5,926 nt of DNA from a bacterium (GTDB lineage Bacteria > Desulfobacterota > Binatia > UBA12015), in the NCBI GenBank assembly GCA_018970825.1, contig JAGWVP010000219.1, forward strand, positions 1 through 5,926, in the 5' to 3' direction. Positions 1-5,657 of the stretch are shown one piece after another. The notes beneath the pieces were generated by a model. That model was not told where the DNA came from. It did no database searches and saw only the letters and a list, made by a program, of their open reading frames with translations. The translations under genes and the position numbers were made by a program. Numbering within the stretch: position 1 is the stretch's first letter; each line of letters begins with the position of its first letter.

Positions 1-1577
1 CGGACGACGAAGCGCAGGGCGAACAGGTAGGCCGCGAGCAGCAGGGTCGCGGAGACGAGGAAGTCGAAGCCCGCGTAACGCTCCGCGAGGAAGCCCTCGC
101 CGACCTTCCAGAGCACCCAGGCGCCGAGCGCGTACACCGGGAGGTCGAGGATCCAGCCGAGTCGGCGCAGCAGGCCGTGCTCGGCCGCCGCCGGCAGGTC
201 GCGTCCGACGAGCCTCGCCCACGCCTCGCCGACCGCGGCTCCCGCGGCGGCCCGGCCGGTCTCGGCATCGGGCATGCCGAGCGCCTCGGGGAAGCGCGTG
301 AGCCGCCCGGCGCGGACTCGTGCCTGCGAGAGCGCGTCGGCATGCCAGGAAGCGAACTCGCCCTCCGCGGGCAGGAGCGTTCCGGCGTCTCCCAGGCGCT
401 GCTCGCGGAGGGAGCGCTGGACGCCTTCGGCGGCGAGCGCGCCCGCGGCCGTCCCGGCCGCGACGAGCGGGTTGCGCGTCGCGAGCACGGCACTCGCCCC
501 GAGACCGAGCGAGGCGAGCCCGCCGGTGCGGATCGCCCAGCCGCCGGGCCCGTCCCATCGCCGCGCGGCCTCGGCCCAGAGGAGCTCGCACACGTCGGCA
601 CGCCGGAGCCCGAGCCGCTCTCCCACCTCCTCGGCGCACCGCTCGCCGAGCAGGTCGTAGCCCTTCGCGGCGTCGTCGGGCAGCGCGTCGAGGTCGGGTC
701 CGGCCTCGCGCCGCACCTCGTCGAAGAGCGCCCCGAGCCGGGCCGCCGTGCCGAGCGCGTTCAGCCGGCGGACGCCGGTGATCACTCCCTCGCGCACGAG
801 GTCCTGCAGCGCGCGGCAGAGCTCCGCCCAGCCCTCGGAGCGGGGCTGCGACTGCGCCTCGCGTGCGCTCACCGCGAGCACCGGCGCCCCGGGCGCGCGC
901 CAGCGCTCCGCCGCCATGCCCCGGATCTGCGCGAGGATCGCGTCGCGCGACTCGGGCGTGAGCTCGTCGGCGCGGTTCAGGACGAACAGCAGGTGACGCC
1001 GGCCGGCGAAGGCGTCGAGGAAGGACACCGACGCCTCCTCGAGCACCGACTGGTGGTGGAGGACGACCACGAGCACGTCGCTGCGCTCGGCGAGCGCGGT
1101 CACCGTGTCGCGGTTGCGCTCGTCGACGCTGTTCATGTCGGGCGCGTCGACCAGCACCTGCGCGGTCCACGGGCCGCTCGCCGCGTCGTAGCGGACGACC
1201 GCGACCCCCGGGGCGTCGGGTCCGCTGCCGCCGACCCCGTCGACCAGCTCCGAGAGGTCCGCGTCTTCCGGCGCGTAGACGACCGGCTCGCGCGTCGTCG
1301 GCCGGTTCACGCCCTCCTTCGCGACGCGGCGACCGGCGAGCGCGTTGAGGAGCGTCGACTTGCCGGCGCCCGTCGCCCCGACGAGCGTGACGACGGCCGC
1401 CCGGCGGACGCGGTCGAGCTGGCGGTCGAGGTCGGCGAGCAGGCCGTCGATCTCCGGGCGCCGGCGCTCGACGGGCCGCAGGACCGCGACCGCGTCGACC
1501 CGTTCGCGGAGCCCCGCGCGCAACCGGTCGAGCGCCGCGCGCAGGCTCCCGGTCGCCTCTTCCGAGAACGGCTCCAT
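1..1577 (-). CDS. Dynamin-like bacterial GTPase, second of a tandem pair (C-terminus cut by window edge)
   Basis: A large GTPase of the bacterial dynamin-like / YfjP-like type, expected to bind GTP and act at a membrane. Its exact cellular job is unknown. At least 525 codons are open to the window edge. Seen in the sequence: P-loop GATGAGKS at residues 67-74, switch-I threonines in RPTTR (92-96), G3 as DAPD (144-147), G4 as NRAD (201-204) and a G5-like SAR (237-239). A mildly hydrophobic Ala/Gly-rich stretch lies at about 351-385, and two likely membrane segments at about 474-492 and 505-525 lie near the visible end. The start at 1577 was chosen because it follows the upstream stop by 7 nt and GAGG overlaps that stop a few bases ahead of the ATG. 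It is almost certainly co-transcribed with, and possibly partners, the upstream GTPase. G3 has Asp where classical GTPases have Gly. The family call is secure; the precise subfamily is inferred. Confidence 0.88.
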   Translation of the reverse strand, partial: MEPFSEEATGSLRAALDRLRAGLRERVDAVAVLRPVERRRPEIDGLLADLDRQLDRVRRAAVVTLVGATGAGKSTLLNALAGRRVAKEGVNRPTTREPVVYAPEDADLSELVDGVGGSGPDAPGVAVVRYDAASGPWTAQVLVDAPDMNSVDERNRDTVTALAERSDVLVVVLHHQSVLEEASVSFLDAFAGRRHLLFVLNRADELTPESRDAILAQIRGMAAERWRAPGAPVLAVSAREAQSQPRSEGWAELCRALQDLVREGVITGVRRLNALGTAARLGALFDEVRREAGPDLDALPDDAAKGYDLLGERCAEEVGERLGLRRADVCELLWAEAARRWDGPGGWAIRTGGLASLGLGASAVLATRNPLVAAGTAAGALAAEGVQRSLREQRLGDAGTLLPAEGEFASWHADALSQARVRAGRLTRFPEALGMPDAETGRAAAGAAVGEAWARLVGRDLPAAAEHGLLRRLGWILDLPVYALGAWVLWKVGEGFLAERYAGFDFLVSATLLLAAYLFALRFVV

Positions 1578-1584
1578 CCCGTCC

Positions 1585-3336
1585 TCAGCCCCGCAACTCG
1601 CGCCGCAGGCGGTCGAGGTCGTCGCCGACCCGGCCGTCCTCCTCGAGACGAGCCCGGATCCGCGAGGCGGTCTCGGGCAGAGCCGCGTCGACCAGGTGGC
1701 GGGCGAGCTGGTGGCCGCGCACCTCGGTCCAGCGCCGTCGCGCCTCGGCCATGATGCCCGTGCCGAGCACGTGCGCGTACTTCTCGAACAGGACCGTGCC
1801 CACGACTCCTCCACCGACCGCGGCGAGGTCCGAGCCGAAGCCGCCGGTGGTGACGATGACGGCCGCCGCGAGCGCGATCGGCACGAGCGTCGCGAGGTCG
1901 GCCGCCGCCTGGATGTCGATGTCGAAGCCGCGCGCCTCGATCGCCTTCTCGACGAGCTGCTCGCAGGCCTGCCGGAACTCCGCGACCTCCGCCTCCTGCA
2001 TCGCGAGCCCCTCGACCGCGACCGCCTCGGCCGCCGCGCGGCGCGAGTCGTCGAGGTCGCGGTCGAGCGAGGCGACCACGTCGGGCGAGGCCGACGCGCG
2101 CGCGGGGTTGCGCGCCTCGCGCCCGAGATCCCGGACGACCTCCTCCCAGAACGAGGGCCAGGCGCGCCGCAGCTCCTCCCGCTCGATGCTCCCGAGCGTC
2201 GCCTCGGGCCGGTCCGGACTCGCCTGGGTCCCGCCGCGCAGCAGGGCGGGCACGCTCTCGATCCCGACCCGGATGCGTCGCAACGTCGTCCGCCAGCTGC
2301 GCGACAGGGGATTGCTCCTGCGGTCGAGGACGGCGCGGAACGCGTCGACGAAGGGCCGCGCCGGCATCGCGGCCGACGCGATCCTCATGCCCGCGTCGAA
2401 ACCCCGGGTCTCGGCGGCCTGCAGGACCGCCGCCGATCGCCGGCCCTCGTCCGCGAGGGCGGTGCCGGTCTCGCGGAGCGCGTCGTCGAGGCGCGCCATC
2501 GCGGCATCCACGGCCCGCCGCTTCACCCACGCGATCTCGTCGACGTCGAACAGCACGTCGCGCAGCCTGCGTCCGCCCTCGAGGGCGACCGGCTCGAGGG
2601 GCGCGGTCCCCCGCTGCACGTCGAGGCTGTGCGGGGCCCAGAAGGCGGCGATCGGGCTCGTCCCGACGTCGGCGGCGAGCTTGTCCACGTGGGCCCGGGC
2701 GACCTCGGCGTCGCTCGCCTCGTTATAGACCAGCATCCACGGCCGACCGTGCTGCAGCCAGCGCTCGAGAAACGTCACGACGGCCTTGTTCTGGTAGGAG
2801 TGCCGGGTGACGACCGCGACGACCAGGTCGGCGACGGTGAGGAGCGACTCGCTCGCGAGCCGGTTGTCCTCGAGGATGCTGTCGAAGTCGGGCGTGTCGA
2901 TCAGCATGAGCCCACGCGGCAGGGTCGACTCCTCCGCGTAGAGGAGCACCGAGGGGTCGACGGTCGCGCCGAGCGGCGCATCGCCGCCGGCCGCGGAGAG
3001 CGGCTCGAGGCGGAAGCGGGCGAGGGTCGGCTCGGCGCGCAGCTCCCCGAGCAGTCCCGGGTGCAGAACGCCGACCAGGCGTCGGGTCGCCCCGCCGGTG
3101 GGCAGCGAGGGACTCAGCGTGCGACCCGCGAGCGCGTTGAACAGCGCCGACTTGCCGGCGTTGTTGGGCCCGACGATGCCGGCGACCAGGTAGGCGTCCG
3201 CGCCCGCCGAGCGGGGCAGCAGGTCGCGCTGCAGCACGTCGAGGGCCGCCGCGGCGGCCGGGAGGCGCCCCGAGAGCGGCAGGACCGCGTCCCGGGCGGA
3301 ACGCAGGATCTCCGACTTGTCCCCGCCCGCCCCCAT
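1585..3336 (-). CDS. Dynamin-like bacterial GTPase, first of a tandem pair
   Basis: A 583-aa predicted GTPase of the dynamin-like superfamily, probably membrane-active. Seen in the sequence: P-loop GPNNAGKS (56-63), a switch-I candidate around T80-T84, G3 as DTPD (147-150) followed by FDS, and a degenerate G4 (YNEASD, 204-209) instead of NKxD. A long, probably helical, charged stalk-like region covers about 270-480. A hydrophobic segment with a Gly-rich turn (about 481-517) could be a membrane-inserting hairpin, as in the paddle of bacterial dynamins. The C-terminus is helical and Arg/Glu-rich. The reading frame stays open upstream through non-coding DNA, so the start is a choice. ATG at 3336 is the first Met at a sensible distance before the GTPase domain, but no Shine-Dalgarno sequence is visible, so the start is less certain than the gene. 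It leads the operon with the downstream GTPase (7-nt gap), an arrangement reminiscent of IniA/IniC or DynA/DynB pairs. The analogy is by layout, not shown orthology. Confidence 0.87.
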   Translation of the reverse strand: MGAGGDKSEILRSARDAVLPLSGRLPAAAAALDVLQRDLLPRSAGADAYLVAGIVGPNNAGKSALFNALAGRTLSPSLPTGGATRRLVGVLHPGLLGELRAEPTLARFRLEPLSAAGGDAPLGATVDPSVLLYAEESTLPRGLMLIDTPDFDSILEDNRLASESLLTVADLVVAVVTRHSYQNKAVVTFLERWLQHGRPWMLVYNEASDAEVARAHVDKLAADVGTSPIAAFWAPHSLDVQRGTAPLEPVALEGGRRLRDVLFDVDEIAWVKRRAVDAAMARLDDALRETGTALADEGRRSAAVLQAAETRGFDAGMRIASAAMPARPFVDAFRAVLDRRSNPLSRSWRTTLRRIRVGIESVPALLRGGTQASPDRPEATLGSIEREELRRAWPSFWEEVVRDLGREARNPARASASPDVVASLDRDLDDSRRAAAEAVAVEGLAMQEAEVAEFRQACEQLVEKAIEARGFDIDIQAAADLATLVPIALAAAVIVTTGGFGSDLAAVGGGVVGTVLFEKYAHVLGTGIMAEARRRWTEVRGHQLARHLVDAALPETASRIRARLEEDGRVGDDLDRLRRELRG

Positions 3337-3380
3337 CGAACGCGGCAGGAAACCACAAGGCCGCGGCGATGCACAACGCG

Positions 3381-3420
3381 CCGACCGGGCACCGTCACCG
3401 ACGGCAGACGCAGTGGTCGG
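3381..3420. repeat. Nested inverted repeat
   Basis: An outer 6-bp arm pair CCGACC (3381-3386) and GGTCGG (3415-3420) encloses an inner 5-bp pair CCGTC (3392-3396) and GACGG (3400-3404) with a 3-nt loop. Both are exact. Short arms arise by chance in GC-rich DNA, so this is the weakest of the four dyads in the region. Confidence 0.4.
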
Positions 3421-3424
3421 GACT

Positions 3425-3446
3425 TGCACCCGGCGAGTCGGGTGCA
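3425..3446. repeat. Perfect 8-bp inverted repeat with 6-nt spacer
   Basis: TGCACCCG (3425-3432) and CGGGTGCA (3439-3446) are exact reverse complements separated by GCGAGT. The 22-bp size and symmetry suit a dimeric regulator's operator. It could equally form a hairpin in a leader RNA of the leftward GTPase operon. The regulator is unknown. Confidence 0.6.
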
Positions 3447-3480
3447 TCCGGGGACGCGTCCGCTCGGACGTCTCCCCGGA
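3447..3480. repeat. 34-nt hairpin-forming inverted repeat
   Basis: It directly abuts the preceding dyad. TCCGGGGA (3447-3454) is the exact reverse complement of TCCCCGGA (3473-3480). The stem continues after one C/C mismatch and one G-T pair through CGTCC (3457-3461) against GGACG (3466-3470), closing on a GCTC loop. This gives 13 Watson-Crick pairs out of 15. There is no T-run on either side, so a simple intrinsic terminator is unlikely. Confidence 0.6.
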
Positions 3481-3483
3481 CCT

Positions 3484-3508
3484 CGCGTCGAATTTCGAGT
3501 CGAACGCG
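3484..3508. repeat. Imperfect dyad upstream of the candidate promoter
   Basis: CGCGT (3484-3488) pairs with ACGCG (3504-3508), and the interior is rich in TCGA elements. It includes the 11-nt TCGAA-T-TTCGA perfect palindrome at 3488-3498. It lies about 30-60 bp before the putative -10 of the basic-protein gene, a plausible activator or repressor position. Confidence 0.4.
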
Positions 3509-3517
3509 ACGATTTCG

Positions 3518-3546
3518 CTTCCAAAATTCCTGCACCGTGATATAAC
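3518..3546 (+). promoter_or_regulatory. Candidate promoter of the basic-protein gene
   Basis: TATAAC at 3541-3546 matches five of six bases of a sigma70-type -10 box and sits in the most A/T-rich stretch of the window. The hexamer 17 nt upstream, CTTCCA (3518-3523), is only a 3/6 match to TTGACA, so the -35 is weak and activation by a bound factor would make sense. Transcription would begin near 3553 and leave a leader of about 70 nt. That leader contains the 8-bp palindrome CGCATGCG at 3588-3595, flanked by GGGA (3584-3587) and TCCC (3597-3600). Confidence 0.4.
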
Positions 3547-3606
3547 CCCATTTTGAAGAAGCCGGGCCTTCGACGCGTGCATAGGGACGCATGCGCTCCC
3601 GGCGGC

Positions 3607-3613
3607 AAGGAGG
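3607..3613 (+). promoter_or_regulatory. Strong Shine-Dalgarno of the basic-protein gene
   Basis: AAGGAGG, 9 nt before ATG 3623 and followed by a second AGG(GG) run. It is the best ribosome-binding site in the window. It decides in favour of ATG 3623 over the in-frame TTG directly before it, and argues that this strange low-complexity frame is truly translated, probably at a high rate. Confidence 0.85.
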
Positions 3614-3622
3614 AGGGGTTTG

Positions 3623-4258
3623 ATGGCTGTGAGGAAGACGGCCGCCCGCAGGCGGGTGGCCAAGAAGGCAGTGGTGGTGGCGGTGGTGGCGGCGAAGCCG
3701 CGTCGCCGGGCGCGTCGTCGCGTTGCGGCGGTCGCGAAGGTGGTCGCGAAGCGCGCCGTGCGTCGCACGGCGACCCGTCGCGCGGTCGCCCGCAAGGTCG
3801 CGAGGACGGCCGTCCGCAAGGCCGCGGTCCGTCGCGTCGTCCGCAAGACGGCGGCGAAGCGCGTCGTCCGCAAGGCCGTCCGTCGTCGCGTCGTTCGCCG
3901 CGCGGTCGTGCGCCGTGCGGTGAAGCGCGCCGTCGTCCGCAAGGTGGTGAAGCGCGCCGTCGCGCGGCGCGTGGTCCGCAAGGCCGTCCGTCGCGCGGGG
4001 GTGCGCAAGGCCGTCCGTCGCGCGGTCGTCCGTCGCGCCGTGAAGCGCGCCGTCGTGCGCGGTGCGGTCCGTCGTGCGGTCGTCCGTCGCGCCGTGAAGC
4101 GCGCCGTCGTGCGCCGCGCGGTGAAGCGCGCGGTCGTCGGCGCCGTCGTGAGGCGCGCGGTGGCCGGGGCCGCCGTGAAGCGCGTCGTGCGCCGCGGCGT
4201 CCGCCGCAAGGCCGCCCTTCCGAACCTCGGGCTCGGCCTGGGTCTCGGCGGGATCTGA
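3623..4258 (+). CDS. Ala/Val/Arg/Lys-repeat basic protein, probable histone H1-like nucleic-acid-binding protein
   Basis: A 211-aa protein with about 60 Arg and 21 Lys, most of the rest Ala and Val. There is no Asp, Glu, Cys, His or aromatic residue, so the predicted charge is extreme (about +80). From about residue 95 to 170 it is a nine-residue repeat alternating a four-residue AVVR-type unit with a five-residue RAVKR-type unit. The N-terminal 45 residues are less regular (Val run, then KPRRR). The last 15 (AALPNLGLGLGLGGI) switch abruptly to an uncharged Gly-Leu tail. No signal peptide is evident. Such composition is known for bacterial histone H1-like proteins (Hc2 of Chlamydia, AlgP of Pseudomonas), which coat DNA. 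The Arg and Val excess here differs from their usual Lys/Ala/Pro-rich pattern. A role in nucleoid compaction or RNA binding is inferred from charge alone. It has its own candidate promoter, a strong Shine-Dalgarno and a downstream hairpin, so it is probably monocistronic. Confidence 0.82.
   Translation: MAVRKTAARRRVAKKAVVVAVVAAKPRRRARRRVAAVAKVVAKRAVRRTATRRAVARKVARTAVRKAAVRRVVRKTAAKRVVRKAVRRRVVRRAVVRRAVKRAVVRKVVKRAVARRVVRKAVRRAGVRKAVRRAVVRRAVKRAVVRGAVRRAVVRRAVKRAVVRRAVKRAVVGAVVRRAVAGAAVKRVVRRGVRRKAALPNLGLGLGLGGI
4022..4114 (+). repeat. Exact 39-nt direct repeat inside the basic-protein gene
   Basis: Bases 4022-4060 recur identically at 4076-4114, offset by 54 nt, which is two 27-nt (nine-codon) units. 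Shorter copies of the core GTGAAGCGCGCCGTCGT-like unit occur at about 3920-3970 and 4120-4140. DNA identity beyond what protein similarity requires suggests recent tandem duplication or slippage. Confidence 0.85.
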
Positions 4259-4266
4259 GTCTTCTC

Positions 4267-4305
4267 GCGACGTGCCCCGTCGGCGAGGCCGGCGGGGCGC
4301 GTCGC
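4267..4305. terminator. Probable bidirectional terminator hairpin between convergent genes
   Basis: A 39-nt inverted repeat forms an 18-bp stem with a GAG loop (4285-4287). All 18 positions pair, counting two G-T wobbles. GCGACG (4267-4272) pairs with CGTCGC (4300-4305) and GCCCCG (4274-4279) with CGGGGC (4293-4298). It lies 8 nt after the basic-protein stop and 28 nt beyond the thiolase stop, so it can serve both genes. There is no T-tract on either side, so it may act as a pause or RNA-stabilising structure instead of a classical intrinsic terminator. Confidence 0.72.
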
Positions 4306-4333
4306 CCGGTTCCGAGGCGGCTTCCCGCGGAGC

Positions 4334-5497
4334 CTAGAGTCGTTCGATGAGCGTGCCGGTGCCGAGTCCGCCGCCGCAGCACATCGCGACCAGGCCGTAG
4401 CGGCCGCCGGTGCGCTCCAGTTCGTGGAGCGCGGTCGTGATCAGGCGAGCCCCGGTGCTCCCGGTCGGGTGACCGAGCGCGATCGCTCCCCCGTTCGGGT
4501 TCACGCGCTCGGGATTCGGTCGGAGTTCCTTCTCCCAGGCGAGCACGACCGACGCGAAGGCCTCGTTCACCTCGAACACGTCCACCTGGTCCACGCCGAG
4601 CCCCGCCTCGGCGAGCACCTTGCGGCTCGCCGGGATCGGGCCCTTCAGCATCGTCACCGGGTCGACGCCGACGAGCGTGGTCGCGACGATCCGCGCACGC
4701 ACCCGGAGCCCGAGCGCCTTCGCCCGCTCCGGCGAGGCGAGCAGCACCGCGGATGCCCCGTCGGAGACCTGCGAGGACGTGCCCGCGGTGTGAATGCCCT
4801 CGGGCATCACCGGGGCGAGCGTCGCGAGCTTCTCGAGCGAGGAGTCGCGAAGCCCCTCGTCGCGCGCGACCCGGCGCATCTCGCCGGTGGGCTTGCCCTC
4901 GGCATCGAGCACCGGGGCGTCGACCGGGACGATCTCGCGGTCGAAGCGGCGTTCGTCCCACGCGCGCTTCGCGTACTGCTGGCTGCGCAGACCGAAGCGG
5001 TCGGTGTCCTCGCGTCCGATGCCGTATTCCCTGGCGATCATCTCCGCGCCCTGGAACTGGGAGGTCGGCTCGTAGTGGGCGACGTAGCCCGGCGAGAGCG
5101 GCGAGCCGCCCTTCATGTTCGTGCCGAGCGGAACGCGCGTCATCATCTCGATGCCGCAGGCCAGCACCAGGTCCTCGATCCCCGCGCCGACGAGGCCCGC
5201 CGCGAGCGAGGTCGCCTGCTGCGAGGAGCCGCACTGCGCGTCGACCGTGGTCGCCGCGACCTCCATCGGGAAGCCCTGGCCGAGCCAGGCGACGCGGGCG
5301 AGGTTGAAGGACTGCTCGCCGACCTGCGAGACGCATCCCCCGATCACCTGCCCGATCGCGGCGGGATCGACCCCGGCGCGCTCGACCGCCGCGCGCTGGA
5401 CCGCACCGAGCAGGTCGGCCGGATGAACGCCCGCGAGACCGCCCTTGCGGCGGCCGATCGGGCTGCGGACGGCCTCGACGACGTACACCTCGCGCAT
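4334..5497 (-). CDS. Acetyl-CoA C-acyltransferase (3-ketoacyl-CoA thiolase), FadA5-like
   Basis: A 387-aa degradative thiolase, full length for the family, expected to cleave 3-ketoacyl-CoA with free CoA into acetyl- or propionyl-CoA and a shortened acyl-CoA in the cytoplasm. Seen in the sequence: nucleophile Cys89 in DAQCGSSQQA, the NEAF motif (311-314), His343 in GHPTGSTGAR, and the C-terminal base Cys373 in MCCGGGLG, ending in the usual GTLIER close. The N-terminus (VVEAVRSPIGRR), GGCVSQVGEQS and the IHTAGTSSQ block match, from memory, the mycobacterial steroid thiolase FadA5 more than generic FadA or PhaA. A bulky or branched acyl substrate is therefore plausible but inferred. The start at 5497 is supported by GAGGGAG 6 nt upstream and by the standard N-terminus. 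It is divergent from an acyl-CoA dehydrogenase, consistent with a shared beta-oxidation pathway. Confidence 0.95.
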   Translation of the reverse strand: MREVYVVEAVRSPIGRRKGGLAGVHPADLLGAVQRAAVERAGVDPAAIGQVIGGCVSQVGEQSFNLARVAWLGQGFPMEVAATTVDAQCGSSQQATSLAAGLVGAGIEDLVLACGIEMMTRVPLGTNMKGGSPLSPGYVAHYEPTSQFQGAEMIAREYGIGREDTDRFGLRSQQYAKRAWDERRFDREIVPVDAPVLDAEGKPTGEMRRVARDEGLRDSSLEKLATLAPVMPEGIHTAGTSSQVSDGASAVLLASPERAKALGLRVRARIVATTLVGVDPVTMLKGPIPASRKVLAEAGLGVDQVDVFEVNEAFASVVLAWEKELRPNPERVNPNGGAIALGHPTGSTGARLITTALHELERTGGRYGLVAMCCGGGLGTGTLIERL

Positions 5498-5503
5498 GAT
5501 CGA

Positions 5504-5510
5504 CTCCCTC
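5504..5510 (-). promoter_or_regulatory. Shine-Dalgarno of the thiolase gene
   Basis: On the minus strand this reads GAGGGAG, 6 nt before the ATG at 5497. It fixes the thiolase start against longer in-frame readings that remain open upstream. Confidence 0.75.
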
Positions 5511-5585
5511 GGCTGCGAGCCGCCTCTCGGGGCGGCCCGGGAACGCGACGTGGCTAGCGGAAGGGTCGACTCCGCGCGAGCCCAC

Positions 5586-5626
5586 GCGAGGGGGCGGCGG
5601 ACCGCCGGGCGGCACCGCCCCCTCGC
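5586..5626. repeat. Perfect 12-bp inverted repeat in the thiolase / acyl-CoA dehydrogenase divergent region
   Basis: GCGAGGGGGCGG (5586-5597) and CCGCCCCCTCGC (5615-5626) are exact reverse complements with a 17-nt spacer. The spacer holds a smaller dyad (CCGC at 5602-5605, GCGG at 5609-5612). It sits 32-72 nt before the dehydrogenase ATG in the 160-nt region (5498-5657) that must hold both promoters. It could be an operator for a shared regulator, such as the TetR-type repressors common at fatty-acid and sterol loci. It could also be an attenuating hairpin in the dehydrogenase leader. It does not resemble the KstR operator as I recall it. No clear -35/-10 pair was recognised in either direction. 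Confidence 0.6.
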
Positions 5627-5657
5627 CTGCACGGGAGCGCTGGGGTAGACACCGGCC

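Larger units (their letters stand above)
3337..3622. promoter_or_regulatory. Divergent intergenic region between the GTPase operon and the basic-protein gene
   Basis: This 286-nt region must contain the promoters of both the leftward GTPase operon and the rightward basic-protein gene. No convincing gene lies in it. Its middle (3381-3508) is packed with four inverted repeats, listed separately. The part at about 3488-3557 is clearly richer in A/T than the rest of the window, as expected for a promoter. No good -35/-10 pair could be recognised for the leftward operon. Confidence 0.7.

Noticed and set aside
177..1754. A 525-codon plus-strand open frame antisense to the second GTPase
   Set aside because: It gives Arg/Ala/Gly-rich sequence with no motif, while the opposite strand has all five G-motifs of a GTPase in order.
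3381..3420. tRNA-like or other structured RNA gene suggested by the nested stems
   Set aside because: There is no CCA end, no T-loop GTTCGA context and no anticodon-like arm. The stems are short.
3395..3592. A 65-aa minus-strand small open frame in the dyad region, with GGGAG just ahead of its ATG
   Set aside because: Its third codon positions are often A or T, unlike real genes here. The purine run is only 3 nt from the ATG and the product resembles nothing known. A leader peptide cannot be fully excluded, but the evidence is too weak to list.
3337..4209. N-terminal extension of the lead GTPase by up to 291 residues antisense to the basic gene
   Set aside because: The extension is a Thr/Arg/Ala mirror of the basic repeat and then AT-richer intergenic DNA, with no domain. 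The GTPase domain starts normally after ATG 3336.
3623..4258. The basic repeat as a CRISPR or other non-coding satellite array
   Set aside because: Repeats are in multiples of three and degenerate in a codon-consistent way, without unique spacers. The frame has a strong Shine-Dalgarno and a single stop.
5500..5573. Direct repeat TCGACTCC at 5500-5507 and 5566-5573 as a paired regulator site
   Set aside because: Only 8 bp, and one copy overlaps the thiolase ribosome-binding site. This is likely chance in GC-rich DNA.
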